A stretch of 64,000 bases of DNA from Ceratobasidium sp. AG-K (Eukaryota > Basidiomycota > Agaricomycetes > Cantharellales > Ceratobasidiaceae): contig JAWNGF010000003.1 in NCBI GenBank assembly GCA_037039685.1, forward strand, positions 3,384,571 to 3,448,570. Direction: 5' to 3'. Positions 32,296-45,695 of this stretch are shown here, one piece after another. A program made the position numbers and the translations under genes. The notes under the pieces were generated by a model. The model was given only the letters and a program-made list of their open reading frames with translations. It was not told the DNA's origin and did not search any database. Every line of letters starts with the position of its first letter. Positions within the stretch are counted from its first letter, which is position 1.

Positions 32296-35017
32296 CTACT
32301 TGGAATTTTTTATGACTAAGGCTGCTTTTTCGGCAATCCCATAAACCGTCCTTGCAATGTGAGTGCTGAGGTGCAGCGGGACGATACTAGCATCAACCTT
32401 TATCAAGGCGAGCAGTCAATCAACGATGAATGGGAGATTCACAGCAACGCCAGACTTACGACTCGAAGGTTCGACGTTCCATAAACTTTGAGATTTGTAT
32501 CAACCACACCACCAAGATCCTTCGGAGCTAATGCGGCAGTCCCTGGATGGGCAAACGAGTCAGTCGCATCCAAAGCACCCGGTTGTATGCGCTCGACTTA
32601 CCGATAGGATGGTAGATTGTTTGAGCACTCGACTTGATAAACTCAATCAAGGCAGCATCCGAGGTTACCTCAGGAGGAGGGTTCTCTCGAGTGACAACCA
32701 GAGAGGCTAGAGGCTCGGTCTTGGCTATCTTTTGGCTAAACTTGATAGCTTCAACAAAGACATCTTGGTCTGGTGTAAATTAAAGTGCCAACGTCAGAGG
32801 ATTCTAGCGCTGACAAACGAAGTTCAGACCGTACCGAATGTTTTAGAGAAATAGTTAGGACTGATTTGTGGGGGCTGGAGCGGGTTGGAGCTATTGATAT
32901 GCTAAGAAAGACACTCAGTGAAGCCCTCGTCCTCCAGGGGAAATCATACCAAGCTTCCCCGCGAAAATGGATGTTGAGGTGCCAATAAAATTCCTAGATA
33001 GGATGTGTTGGCTTTAGGAGTCCCTACGCCAATATACACTTCTCGAAGTTAACACGTGGGCTACTTCAAAATTCGTATTATCGAACACTTACCTGGGTTG
33101 AAGATAATCTCGAGTTGAGCCAGTTTTTTAGGGAGCCAGTCTTTTTGAATCGCATATTGCTTCTTCTGAAGCTCCGTGAGCTTCTCGGCAGCAATTTCAC
33201 GATTCAGCTGAGCGGTGATACTAGCTACCGCCTTTTTGGTAGTGATAGAGTTGAGGTCAACGAAAGAGACGATAGATCCCGAGGATGCGAGAATTCCGTC
33301 ATGTGTGGTTTCACTATGGGATTGTCGCCTCAGTCAATTATCCGCTTTGGTAGCGAACCAACGTACTATTGAGCTTGAGCAGCGGCCGCATAAGTAGCAT
33401 TGATTCGTAAGATATCCATTGTCGTCACTCCAGGTTTCAACTCGTAGTTCGTCGCCAGATAAAGGTGGTCTTGAAGATTCTCGCCTACGCCGGGCAAATC
33501 AAGGAGGGGAGTAATCCCGTGTTGACGCAGGATACTCGGGTTTCCGATACCGCTGAGCTCAAGAAGCTGGGGAGTTTGAAAAGAGCCTACACAGTGTCAG
33601 GGGCAGATTTAGGGGGCACGGCTTTTGACGACAAAAAAAGACTCACCAGCGGACAAAATGACCTCCCTCTTTGCAGATACACTGAAAGTCGTCGAGTTGT
33701 GGCTGAACGACACACCGGTGGCCGTAAGTTTACCCTTGTCCTTGCCAATGGTCGAATTCTTGAACTCGATTTTGGTAGCTTGGGCTCCGGTCAGAACAAC
33801 GAGATTGGGCCGGTGCGCGTTGTAGGCATAGTAGGTAGTGGCAGCATATGACCGTTTACCGGTTGTCGTATTCACCGACCTAGCAGAATTATAGAGCCCA
33901 AACGGATTACCACTGTCCTAATGGCCGCACAGAGATCAGATCAGATGACTCTTACGGGTTCAATGCGACTTACTGGGTTCAAGTTGGTCGGAATGCCCAA
34001 GTTTGCGAGGGCTTTACCATAGGGAATCGTCACGTCGCTGTACCAGGCTAACCAATAATGTTCATATAGACTATTACGGTAACGAATGATATACTCACAA
34101 TTATAACTCGCCGCAATGGGACCTTTCGTCCCTTGGGATGGGTAAATATCATTAGGCTCAGCATTGGTATAGTTTAGCCTAAATGGGTCAACGCCCGTGA
34201 AACGCTCGGCGGTTTTCATATAAGGCAATAATCCTGTTGGTTTCGTTAGTTGCCTTGGCACGGCAGATACCCCTGAAATAGCTACCATTCCAGTCCCATC
34301 CTGGATTCCCCAGCTTGGCCCACGCTAGGAAACATGATAATATGAGTCTCCGTGTCTGGCGAGTGATTTACTCCGGCACGACGACTTACCGTCATACTCC
34401 TCCTTCGGCGCACGATCCCATACCATTATATTGATCTAGAGCCAATGAGACTTACTCTCTCGCAAAAAAATCATTTGAACCTACCGCGCTAGACCCTCCC
34501 AGAACCTTGCCCCTATAAACGCCTCGGATAAGCCAAAATTCGGGGTTCATGTGACGCTACTGACCTCGGCAAAGGAAGAACTCGGTCCTTCAGCTTGGGC
34601 TGCGGAACAGATTGAAACATCCAGTCATAATTGGGATTTCCTTGTAACTGGAAAGCAGTTGCTAGGAACTATGTCAATACGTTCTCCTGCAACATAACTA
34701 AACCGAATGAGTTACCTGGAGTATTGATCAACGGGTCGTCCGGCAAGTACTGTCCGGCCTCGATGACGCCAACGGTAACCTTTGGATCCTCAGAGAGCCT
34801 CCATTTGTCGGCGATGAGTATGAAAACTTGGATAACGCAAACAGATAGCGTACCTGGCCGCGAGGACAAGCCCCGCCGTTCCACCGCCAACAATGACATA
34901 ATCGAAAGCGTTCGACGAAAATTCTTTTCCGTTAGAGGCTAGCCCTCTCGGCGAGACCTTGATGGCCGCTGCGACGCCAATCGAGAAAAGCAAAGGGAAC
35001 GCTTTCGCAGCCTTCAT
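32296..35017 (-). CDS. GMC oxidoreductase (aryl-alcohol-oxidase-like, AA3), copy C
   Basis: Same family and exon plan as copy B. Signal peptide MKAAKAFPLLFSIGVAAA, FAD motif [47 protein letters not shown] + [64 protein letters not shown], an exon ETTHDGILASSGSIVSFVD, the Asn-Ser glycosylation-like site HINSSNP, and YHPIGTAALAPKDLGG plus [17 protein letters not shown] with the catalytic His pair. The C-terminus ends VIKNSK. All about 13 exons join in frame, so it appears functional. It groups with A and B rather than D and E by local sequence. Confidence 0.9.
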
Positions 35018-35076
35018 CGTATGCTGGGTGTACGTCGAGGAAGAATGAGAAAAACGGGAGATACATAGTTGAGCGC

Positions 35077-35083
35077 TTATATA
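35077..35083 (-). promoter_or_regulatory. TATA box of GMC copy C
   Basis: TATATAA on the minus strand, about 60 nt before the ATG at 35017. Confidence 0.5.
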
Positions 35084-36116
35084 TCAAAACATTGTTGGTA
35101 CGGAAGAATCGCGGACTGAATGTCCTTCGAAACGAGGCTGCAGCGATGAAACGATGGCTGGGCGACGAGAGACGGGTGCAAGTCCATACGGGGAGAATCC
35201 GTGATTGTTGCCACCTCGCAGTTAGGTACAGTGCGTTGATCAGGGACTATGCGAAGGCACCGATGGGCTTCGACGCCCACAGATGACAAGAGACGTTAGA
35301 CTCGGACTAATAAAATTATGATATTCATGCTCACGCACCAGCGTGCTCGGTCCCTACACGGAAAGTGGACGACCATACTACAAACCATATCATTTTGTCA
35401 GCCACCAGGTCAGGCAGCCTGTTAATACCGGGTACCATTGGGCGTGGGAGGCAATCTTAGGTTTGATTGACACGTTTGTTGCCTGTTCGAGACACGATGG
35501 CCTTGGCCAGGTTCCTAGCAGGGCTCTAGCTCTAGAGCACGGTGACTCTCTCGAGGCGCACGTGGATCCGGGTGTTCCAACTTCCAATACGCCCGAGGAA
35601 CCTGCCTTCTGGACGCGCAGGAACTTACCCGCCACCCGGAATCTCCCACTGCTCGGAAGCCTCTCCAGATGGCTAGAGCTCTATGGCGTGTGTGCTCAGG
35701 CTCATTCTCAGATATTCGTGATGGTGCTTACCATCCAGGGTTGTGTCAGGTGGGTGGGTGCTAAATATTGAGCCGGGTTACTCGGATGCAATAGCCCTCT
35801 AGCGTCCATCAAAGTGAGATGTTGATGCGATCAAACATGAGCCAGGCTAATCATCTCCAGTCATTTGCCACTCGTGGTGATGTCAGACGAACGTTTACCC
35901 AGTCGCCGGGATAGTCCCGTTGTCGCTCAGTCTTTAATATTTTACTTTACGAGGCGCCTCCACATCCTTACACCAACACGCAGACGAAAGTATCACCTAG
36001 TGGTGGCCTTACCAGCGGGTAATACTCGTAGGTTTATTGGGCACAGCACCGTTTAACATTTCTTTTAGTCAGGTCTTTGTACAAGTCATGCATTGCCAAT
36101 GAATGCGTTGGCTTGT
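35084..36116. other. Gene-free stretch between GMC copies C and D
   Basis: A 142-codon plus-strand frame (35343-35771) is the longest; it has no recognisable motif, signal peptide or splice partner, so I leave it uncalled. Remainder is promoter of C and 3' flank of D. Confidence 0.45.
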
Positions 36117-38837
36117 TCATTGAGAATTCTTGATAATCGACGCTGCCTTTTCCCCTATCCCGTACACGGTCCTCGAAAGGTGAGTGCCCATGTGAATTGG
36201 TATAATGCTTGCATCGACCTGTTATTTTCAGTTGATCAGGGTCAAAACTCGAGCTCGCAGACGCAAGAATTCATCGACGTACCACTCGGAGATTTGTAGT
36301 TCCATAAACTTTGAGGTCTGTGCCAACTACCCCACCAAGAGCTTTCGGGGCCATAATCGCAGTTCCTGTAAGAGTGAAGTTTTTTCAACACCTAAACGTG
36401 AATCATACGTGCCCGGCATACCGATAGGATGGTGGATGGTTCTGACATATGTTTTGACAAAGTCAAGAATGTCCGCATCGGACGTAACACCAGGAGGCGG
36501 ATCCTGTCGACCAACTACTAGAGACGCCAGAGGCTCTGTTTGGGAGATATTCAGGGCAAACTTGGTAGCTTGGACAAGTGAGTCCTGGTCTTTCCATCGA
36601 CAACGAGACTCCGGGTTAGATCTCAAGCTATAGTCGCAGGTTTTATACACACCAATTGATTTCGAGAAATAGTTGGGGTTGATTTGAGGAGGCGACAGTG
36701 GATCTGACGAATTGATATGCTTTTAGGTTCGTTAGCAAAGCGCATACGTGAATGGGAGGGATCGTACAGTATTTCCCCGAGAGAACGGATGTTGGTTTAC
36801 CATCGCAAGCGATATATAAGATGTATTCGCTTTGGGTGTTCCACCACCAAAGTACACTAGTAGTAGCCATGTATGAGATTTCGTGCTTGGGGCTTCCTTT
36901 TAAATTACTCACCAGGGTTCAAAACTACCTCGATGTGCCCGAGCTTTTGCTTGAGCCAGGTAGTTTGGATTGCGTATTGGGCCACTTGGAGCGGGGTCGG
37001 TCGGTCTCGCAAAACTTCCTTGCCGAGCTGTAAGATCATGCTGGCGATTTTTGCCGGGCTCGCCATGTAGCTGAGATCGATAAAGGAGAGCGTCGAAATC
37101 GACGAAGAAAGAATCCCATCGTGGGTCGAGGCACTGTCAAATCGTTAGTGCCTGGTACACAGTGATGTCAAGGAAGCGGACGAACTATTGTGCCCGAGCG
37201 GCGGCAGCAAAAGTAGCGTTGTTTCGAAGCGCGTCCAAGGTCGTAAATCCAGGTTTTAGCTCAAAGGTGCTCGTTATCATAACATGGTCCTGGAGATTTT
37301 CTCCTACGCTCGGGTTATCAATTAGCGGGGTGATACCGAACTGACGTAGGGTGGTCGAGTTTCCGATACCACTGAGCTCGAGAAGCTGTGGTGTCTGAAA
37401 GGAGCCTATTTCGTAACGACAAATATCAGAATATTGCCTCGCGCAGTGTAATCGGATGGGCACGAACCTGCAGATAGGATTACCTCCTTCTTGGCGGTCA
37501 TGGTGAAAGAGGTCGAGTTTGAAACAAATGATACACCAGTAGCCGTGATCATTCCCTTGTTGCTTGTCGAGTTTGTAAATTGAATTTTTGTGGCCTGCGC
37601 TCCAGTGAGGACGACAAAGTTGGAGCGTTGGGCATTGTGTGCATAGTATGTGCTGGCGGCGTATGACCTTTTACCGGTTGTAGCGTTCACAGCTCGAGCG
37701 GAGTTGTAGATCCCAAATGGATCGCCGCTGTCCTATAAATAAAAAAAGAAAGAAGAACGTGAGTTATCTGCCTTGCCTGTAACCCTCGGTTAGTTGCTTA
37801 CTGGGTTCAAGTTGGCAGGAATGCCCAGATTTGTTACAGCTTTTCTGTAAGGAGCGACGATGTCGCTGTACCAGTCTAGGAGTAGTTCGATTAGACACAC
37901 TAAACTGAGAATAACATGGCCCACGTACTATTGTAACTAGCGGCAATAGGCCCATCCGTGCCTTGAGATGGGAATATGTCATCGGGGTCCGCATTGGTTT
38001 CGTTGACCCGAAAAGGATCAACCTGCGTGAAATGTTCGGCAGCTTTCATGTAGGGCAATAAACCTTGGAAGGGTCAGTTATGGCGCAGGCAACGTGTTCT
38101 GTGAGTATTCACTATCCCAGTTCCAACCGAGGTTCCCAAGCTTGTGCCACGCTTAGAAGATATGTTAAACCAGAATCCTAGTCGACAAAATATCAGAGCA
38201 TACCGTCGTATTCAGCTTTCGGTGCGCGGTTGAACACCATGAAATTGATCTAAAACCTATTAAATTCTCCATGCGACTTGAGCCATATACACTCACCGCA
38301 CTAGACCCCCCGAGGACTTTACCCCTGAAAGATCCGATAAGTATGTGACATCGGTGCTTTTAATTGAATGCTAACTAACCTCGGTAAAGGGATCGCTCGA
38401 TCCTTAACGTTAGGTTGAGGAGCCGAACGGAACAACCAATCATACTTGGCATTTCCTTGCAACTGAGGAGAGGATGCTGAAAAAATCTAGATTAATGGAA
38501 TTTGGATCTGCTTAGAATGAATGAGGCGATACATGGTGTGTCGATAAGTGGGTCGTCCACCAAGTACTGCCCGGCTTCAATCACACCAACGGACACGCTC
38601 GGGTTCTCAGCAAGTCTTCGGCCCGAAAGGAGAATCAGTATTAATGCATATTTATTTTCTTGAAACCTACCTGGACGCGACTGCTAGTCCTCCAGTACCA
38701 CCACCTACGACGATATAGTCGTAACTCTGTGAAGCAAATTCGGCACTATTCAGAGAAAGACTCCTAGGAGCCTTAGTGGCTTTCGCAACGACAGCACAGA
38801 CAAAGAGCACAGATAGAGGAGCAGATTCCAACCGCAT
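36117..38837 (-). CDS. GMC oxidoreductase (AA3), copy D, in duplicated unit 1
   Basis: Secreted FAD oxidoreductase like copies A-C. The ATG at 38837 gives MRLESAPLSVLFVCAVVAKA as signal peptide. FAD motif [47 protein letters not shown] + [100 protein letters not shown] and HMGTHLSRTVYGIGEKA with both catalytic His. D and E share features absent from A-C, such as GGGTGGLA, a PVYFGGG-type exon and KDQ/RDSLVQA. All exons join in frame. It is followed upstream by F-box gene 1; the pair is repeated as E plus F-box gene 2 at a 6.4-kb offset. Confidence 0.9.
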
Positions 38838-39291
38838 CTTGAAGACGCAGAGACCCGAAGAGAGGGAAATCGAAGGGAGGAACAGCGAGAGCACTGGGAT
38901 ATTTATAGAAGGTGTACTGCTAATTCACGGGCTGGAACTTCCTTGCAACGAGGCCATGATATTGGTCAACAAATTACGACAGGCTTCGACCGGGCGCAAA
39001 TATTAGCGCCCAGGACGTAAATGGAAAGCAGACGAAGCCAAGGTCACTCGTATATCACATAGCCAGGCACAGAAGTAAACCTCAGGTGCGAGCTTGAACA
39101 TTCAGTGGGGATAGGAAGACGTTCGTTTAAGGATCGGGGTTCATCCACCCCCGAGACTCGGGGGATGAGGGGGGAATTGGGACTACGTTTCAAATAGACG
39201 GAGTTGCGCTGTAAGCCTGCTTGACGTTTGGATGGGATCCGAGATCTTACATTACCAGGTGGAATCTTCTGGGTATTTCAACCACCAGCGG
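38838..39291. promoter_or_regulatory. Upstream region of GMC copy D
   Basis: Holds a TATAAAT on the minus strand at 38901-38907, about 65 nt before the ATG of copy D. The rest is the gap to the stop of F-box gene 1; no gene seen. Confidence 0.5.
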
Positions 39292-40961
39292 TCAAACCAA
39301 CAATGTTTCCAATCTGTGTGAGTCCATATCTCCGTTTAGATGGTGAGATATACGCCAGCTGGTCCTCGTATGTGGCTTGTACGTATCGTGTAATTCCTCG
39401 AGCATCGGGCACGTGGTTGATAGGTCATGGAGGATTCTTGGTGTCATTATCAGCACTCTTGCAGTCAAGCTTCGAAGCTGTGGAGTATATCTCAGGGCTT
39501 CAATTATAGCCAACTAAAAATGAACATGTTATCTGGTACGTTCCATGACACGGGGGTGAGCGAGTTGAACACACCTGGCCATCAATACGCATGCCTTCCA
39601 TGACGAGCTCCCTCAACCCAGGGGCTAGCCTAGCAATCCCACCAACGGCTCGACATTGTAATTTATCCTCTCCATCGTTGCCATTCGTCCGCAAACAAAA
39701 TTTCAGCAAGCGTAAATTGGGAAGGCTCCTCGTAGCATTTGCTAGCCCCCTAAAATGCATGAGCTCTTGCCCCGTTGAACGCCAGTTGTCCCGCATAATA
39801 CCCGTATCGAGCACACTCAAGCTTTCGAGTTGCGACGACAGAGTTGAGCCAAGTATTACCACGCAGAGGAAAGCGGGGCCTTCAAAATGCCTCAAGGATG
39901 GGAAAAGTATGGCTACGGATTCTGGCGTTAGGCCATGATCCTCATTTAACCCAGGTTTCCAGGAAAAGGATATTGTATGTAGCATGGGGTGACATTCCAT
40001 GAATGATCGCATATAGAAGGTCCCAGAGAGCATGATGGGCCAGTGGCGCGTCATATTACCTCCAAGGCGGAGCGTTCGCAGAAAAGGTAGTGCCATCCCA
40101 ACATCTTGAAGCAACTTGTTTGGAGACCACATCCGACTCGTGGTTGAGCTATCATCACCGAAAATAAGCTCCAGGAACTTAATTTCCGGACACGAACGAA
40201 TTAATTGTGTCACCGCTGGTGGGCATCGGCTTTGCCCTGTCATTGAAAGCCTAGATTTTAATGCTACATCCGAGTGAAAAAGATTTGCTCTGACCGGGAG
40301 GTATAAGCCGGGACGTGATTGACACGCGGTCTAAGCCTTTGAATCCAAATAGCTATCGATTCAATGAGCGACATTCCGGAGATTAAGGGGTACGCTCAAC
40401 TCACCGATTCGGCGTAGTTGTCTAGATGCGGTTCAATTACCTCAAAGCACGGAACTGGAACTGACGCTCACCTTTGCCAGGGGAAAAATACCGATTCCAG
40501 TTCTGAATTTCTACATCTTTGAGGTTGCAACAATGAAGCCTAAACGACTTGAATAATTTTGTGTTTTGTGGTAACCAGTGAGACTTCCAAGCAATGGCTT
40601 TTAAATTTTTCAAACGAGGAACAACCAGTTCGAAGCGAGATATTACGTCGTCACATAGAAGCTGCTCTCGTATGTGGTTCGAAGTGTATCTTTCGTCGTC
40701 AAAAACTAAGCACCTGACACGTGCACTGACATTGAGCCTCATCGAGGAAGTGGAATCCGCGTCGTCTTCCGCTGCAAACCGTTCAATAATTCGTTCAACG
40801 TGGGAGGCGAGACCAAGGTAGATAGTTTGGTAGAGGTTGGAAGTCAGTAAAATATTTAGGCTTTTTGAAACTAGGCATAGAGTAGCGAGGTCACGACGCA
40901 AATACAGGTGAGATGCAATGAGATAAACTGTCTCGCTCGGCAGAACTTCGAAGGAAGGCAT
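39292..40961 (-). CDS. F-box / LRR-like protein 1
   Basis: Likely substrate receptor of an SCF ubiquitin ligase. The first in-frame ATG is at 40961 (MPSFEVLPSETVYLIASHLY); the F-box runs over about residues 1-45 with RRDLATLCLVSKSLNILLTS and LYQTIYLGL. After short exons (one reads LFGFKGLDRVSITSR) a long exon carries LRR-like text: PEIKFLELIFGDDS, LPFLRTLRLGGNM, HGLTPESVAILFPSLRHFEG, LESLSVLDTGIMRD, LPNLRLLKFCLR, LAPGLRELVMEGMRI. The last exon gives LRYTPQLRSLTARVLIMTPR and a C-terminal SHRLETLLV. No breaks were seen. It is a close paralogue of the gene at 45696-47349. Confidence 0.8.
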
Positions 40962-42524
40962 ACTTGGACATCCAAGGGCTTCGGATAGATTCAAAGTAAC
41001 TGATGGGTCCGAGTTTTGGCGTTTTGTGAATTCCTGTCAGGGGCGCAGCTGGCGATGGCTGCCGTCATACGCGGTCTGGATTAACAAACTGGTCACGTGA
41101 CAGTCCCACCCAACCACTCGGGTTGGGCTGACAACGAATTCCTATACCGTAGGACCCCCCGTAGTGAAATCCCCCCGGAAGCGGAACAATCACGATTCCA
41201 GCCTTTTCTTTGGAGATTTTTCGGTCCGAGACTAAACTACTTATCGGTAAGATGTCCCTGAGATTTATATCCGAATTCTTAGAGCAATACATATACATTG
41301 AGAGTTCGATTAGAGGGGAATTTTCAATCTCGGCCAAACGTATCAACTTAATGATTGTCTGCAAAGCCGTATTCACTCCTCCGAGTCTTCAGAATGGCTG
41401 GAATAATAGTCCAGACTCCCCTGAACACTTTGAGCACCTCGGCCACGGCAGCGCGGTTACCACTGTGCTTTAACACAGCCTTTTGCTACAAGGGACTTGA
41501 CACGTGACTGCTCCTCTGCGAGCACCTCGCTAATCTCCGTCTGCGTGTGGACCCGCATACAGCCAAATTCTCCACGCCTTACTATGTCCCCTGCCCTCGC
41601 TGGGAATGTGATTTCTAACTAGTTGAGCTTCGGTTCTGCCGAAAGCGCTCGAGCTTCAGTCCCGCCCGCAATGGCCAGTGCATCAGTGAGTGCACGCTGT
41701 AATGACATGATGTCAGCATTAGCGTCATCTAGGATGTTGTAGCAGTTCTCGAGAACTATTCTCCAAATCTCCCAAGGGTTCTGCAGGGGATCTGGACGGG
41801 GATTTGTCTCGGAGTTGAACCCCTGATGCTCCTGAGGTATTTGTACTCAGAACTCCCGCATCGACCTCGTCGGGTAAGTATCCAACGGCTTGATTCGTGT
41901 TGTTTCAAATGCAGACATACCCAGCTCAGGCTTATGAGTCCTTCCCAGGCCTTATATAAAATTCTGTGAATATATATACTCCTTGTTGGTCGGTGGCCTG
42001 TCGGTAACTGAATTTGCCGCTCTCAACGACTGCTATGACAAGCTGAAGCGATTCCGTGGTGTATTAAACTGTCTAAGCCACTTCCGGGAGTACTGAAGGT
42101 ATTTGAAGACAGGATTAGCCTACTTGGTAGCTGTTGCGTGCAATCTGCGGGCGAAGAATCACCAAGAGATCAGACGTTTTGCTTCTGGGGGTTTGGCGCT
42201 AAACCCCCCGAAAAATAATTTCGAGGTATCTCAGTCAAACCGAAACGAAGTGACTTGGATTTTTAAATGTAGATACACGAGCACAAATATTACTTATTGG
42301 CAAAAAAATTGAGGTTGGAGAGCCGCTTGGGACGGTGTTGTGGGTGCGTTACCAACGTCCGTTTCACTTCCGGCGGGCGTACGGTATACGGCACGGAGTG
42401 GTCATAAGAGACACCTTCCGTTACTAGCTTTCATTCACAGACCAAGATATTTCAACCAACTAATCCGCGTGTATGTTATTTCAATGTAATCCCTCAACAA
42501 CCAACCCGACATATTTTTTTTGTT
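40962..42524. other. Spacer between the two duplicated units
   Basis: No intact gene. It contains the minus-strand coding remnant described at 41460-41862 and the 3' flank of GMC copy E. This spacer has no visible counterpart beyond the second unit, where a transporter gene starts instead. Confidence 0.5.
41460..41862 (-). pseudogene. Coding remnant of unknown protein
   Basis: One minus-strand frame reads NPWEIWRIVLENCYNILDDA, then NADIMSLQRALTDALAIAGG and LSAEPKLN, a single TAG, and continues in the same frame as LEITFPARAGDIVRRGEFGC and QTEISEVLAEEQSRVKSLVA. A neighbouring frame then reads AVAEVLKVFRGVWTIIPAIL. The amphipathic helical look over about 130 codons, interrupted by one stop and one frame change, suggests a decayed gene. 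I do not recognise the family and saw no ATG-initiated first exon. Confidence 0.4.
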
Positions 42525-45234
42525 TTAGGTGGCTTTTTTAATGATTGACGCAGCCTTTTCTGCTATTCCGTACACTGTTCTTTGCAGGTGAGTCCCCATA
42601 TGAATTGGGATGATACTAGCGTCAACCTGTTGGATAAGTAATTAACCAAAGCCCAGTTTACATATGAAGTCTACGTACTACTCGGAGGTTGGCAGTTCCA
42701 TGGACCTTCAAATCTATATCAACTACTCCGCCGATCGCCTGTGGGGCAACCATGGCAGTACCTGCACAATCGAAGGGGTTTAACGGAGCTTAAATTAGAA
42801 TATATGCGCTTGACGTACCAATAGGATGGTGAATGGTTCTTGCATACGTCTCAACAAAATTAGCGATATCTGCGTCGAATGTAAGGTCAGGGGGAGGGTC
42901 CTGTCGAGCAACAATAAGAGACGCCAATGGCTCCATTTGGGATATCTCAAGGCCAAATTTGACAGCTTGAACGAGTGAATCTCGGTCTTTTAGTGGAGAG
43001 ATGCCCCATTTGTTAGATCTCGAGTTGTAAACACAGGTTGAATCACATACCAATTGATTTTGAGAAGTAGTTTGGATTAATTTGTGGAGGTGCCAAAGGG
43101 TCAGATGTGTTGATATGCTACACGATAGCGTGAGGTGAGCTCGAACGTGAAGGAGAAGGGACGGACTGTATTTCCTCGAGAGAACGGATGCTGGTTCACC
43201 ATCGACAGGGATATATATGACGTATTGGCTTTGGGTACTCCCCCACCAAAATAAACTGATGAATGCGGCATATGTATAAAAATCTGCGCATACACGCGAT
43301 CGACAGGTTACGCACCAGGATAAAAGACTACTTCAATGTGACCGAGCTTTTGCTTGAGCCACCTTTTTTGTATGGCATACTGTGCCCTCTGGATTGGAGT
43401 AGTCCCGTCGCGTGCGATTTCCTTGACGAGCTGTGAAGTGAGATTGGCAATTTTTTGGGAGCTAGCGATATAGCTAAGGTCAACAAATGAGAGTATTGAA
43501 AGTGACGCCGCAAGGATTCCGTCGCGCGTTGTGGCACTGCCAGGACATTAATTTTGACTCCATGAATGCATGGCAAGCAATCAAACATACTATTGCGCTT
43601 GGGCCGCTGCGGCAAATGTGGCGTTATTGCGGAGTGCGTCCAGAGTTGTGCTTCCGGGTTTTAGTTCAAATGTGCTGGTTACAAGGTTGTGGTCTTGTAG
43701 GTTCTCCCCTACACCTGGCAGGTCAATAAGAGGAGTGATGCCAAATTGACCTAAGAGCGTTGAATTTCCGATACCACTCAGCTCGAGAAGTTGCGGGGTC
43801 TGGTAAGAGCCTAAAACGCTCAGGATAGTAACATAAGAGTATGTAGATGACCCCCCTCGGGTTTCCTCCCACGTACCTGCGGATATAATCACCTCTTTTT
43901 TTGCCTTTACTGTAAACGTTGCGGAGCTGGAAACAAACGAGACGCCAGTAGCAGTTATTCTGCTCTTCCCGTCTTTACCAGTCGAGTTCTTAAACTCGAC
44001 CTTGGTGGCTTGCGCTCCGGTGAGAACGACAAAATTAGGGCGTCCGGCGTGATATGCATAGTACGTGCTGGCAGCATACGACCGTTTTCCAGTTGTACGA
44101 TTTACGGCTCGAGCGGAGTTATAGATCCCGAACGGATTACCACTGTCCTGTGAGTAATCAAAAACGTCAGTAAGAAGCATATCTTTGCCCGATATCTTAC
44201 TGGATCAAAGTTTGTGGGGACACCCAAATTTGTCACTGCTTTGCTATATGGGATCACAACATCGCTATACCAGCCTGAGCATCTCGCATTAAGGTAAAAT
44301 AGCTGAAAGCGAATCTATATGCGTACTATTGTAGCTGGCAGCGATGGGCCCACTAGTACCTTGCGATGGGAAGATGTCTCTAGGTTCCGCGCCGGTGTAG
44401 TTGACTCGGAAAGGGTCGGCCTCCGTGAAATGTTCGGCAGCCTTCATATGGGGCAGCAGACCTAAACATATTCTAGCCAGTAGATGATGTTCTTTAATAT
44501 AAGAATATTTACCGTTCCAATCCCACCCTGGGTTACCGAAACTGGACCAAGCTAGTAGAAACGTACTCTCGAATAAGTGCATTGTCCGTGAGATCGCGCA
44601 ACGTACCATCATATTCGGCTTTTGGCGCACGATCAAACACCATAAAATTGATCTAAAACGTGTCAGGTTCATTGCTGGGAGATATCAGTGCTCACTTACC
44701 GCGCTAGACCCTCCAAGTACTTTACCCCTGGAAATTTTGATAAATAAGTGATATTTGGGGCCGCATGCTAACTAACCTTGGGAGTGCGATCACTCGATCC
44801 TTCAGGTTCGGTTGTGGGACTGATCGAAATAGCCAATCATACTTGGTGTTTCCCTGTAACTGGGCCGCATATGCTAGACCAATACATATCAGTTGTCTTG
44901 AAATCCGGCAATAATGAGAACGGGGTACCGGGCGTGTCAATCAGTGAATCGTCTACCAAGTATTGTCCGGCCTCCACTACGCCTACCGACACGTTGGGGT
45001 CTTCGGAAAGCCTGAATACGTAAGGAATGTATGGGTATCTGGGTTATATCGTCTTTTAAGACTTTACCTTGAAGCGAGCGCTAGACCTCCAGTACCACCA
45101 CCTACAATAACATAGTCATATGTTCGTGACACGAAATCTGCGCCGCTTAGGGAAACCGTTCTTGGAACTTTGGTGGCCGCTATAACGCCGGCACAAATGA
45201 AAAGTGGCAATAGGCGAGTGGATTTTGTTTGCAT
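42525..45234 (-). CDS. GMC oxidoreductase (AA3), copy E, in duplicated unit 2
   Basis: Closest to copy D. Signal peptide MQTKSTRLLPLFICAGVIAA, FAD motif [164 protein letters not shown] and [17 protein letters not shown], so both catalytic His are kept. Exons join in frame; about 600 residues. GMC starts D and E are 6397 nt apart and their stops 6408 nt apart, nearly the same offset as for the two F-box genes. No TATA box was obvious upstream, unlike A-D. Confidence 0.9.
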
Positions 45235-45695
45235 AATGACGATACGGTTCAACTTAGAGAGGAGGGGGGATGGAGACAGGAAGGGCAACGTAGGCTCTGG
45301 CGTACTTGTACCGGCTCACATCCATAGGCTGAGATTCCCCTGTAACGAGGCCTTCCTATCGATGGCCATATCGCAACAGACTTCTTGGATCAACGATTGG
45401 CGCCGAGAACGTAAACCGAATGCCGACTCAGGCAAAGAAACTCCTCGTCATATGACCAAGTACGGAATCCGCTATCCGTTCCCAGTGGGCATCTCAGCCA
45501 CATCGCAGTGAAGGGAGCACATATCAGCTGAAATTCTGGTTAAATCCATACAATTTGATCATCTTGGTCCACTAGAAAGTCCACATTTTGAGAACGAGAT
45601 GTTGTTCTAGTGGTCGGGCACTTTATCGCCAGGTAAAAGCATGACCTTATGTTATGAACGGGGAACTCGGTGAAGGGAATTTCGGGCATCGAGTG
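45235..45695. other. Upstream region of GMC copy E
   Basis: Gap between the start of copy E and the stop of F-box gene 2; equivalent in position to 38838-39291. No gene seen and no clear TATA box. Confidence 0.5.

Noticed and set aside
35343..35771. 142-codon plus-strand frame between GMC copies C and D
   Set aside because: Long but without recognisable content or partner exons; could not be supported beyond length.
40962..40994. Upstream extension of F-box protein 1 to 40994
   Set aside because: The codon there is TTG; the ATG at 40961 aligns with the ATG of F-box paralogue 2.
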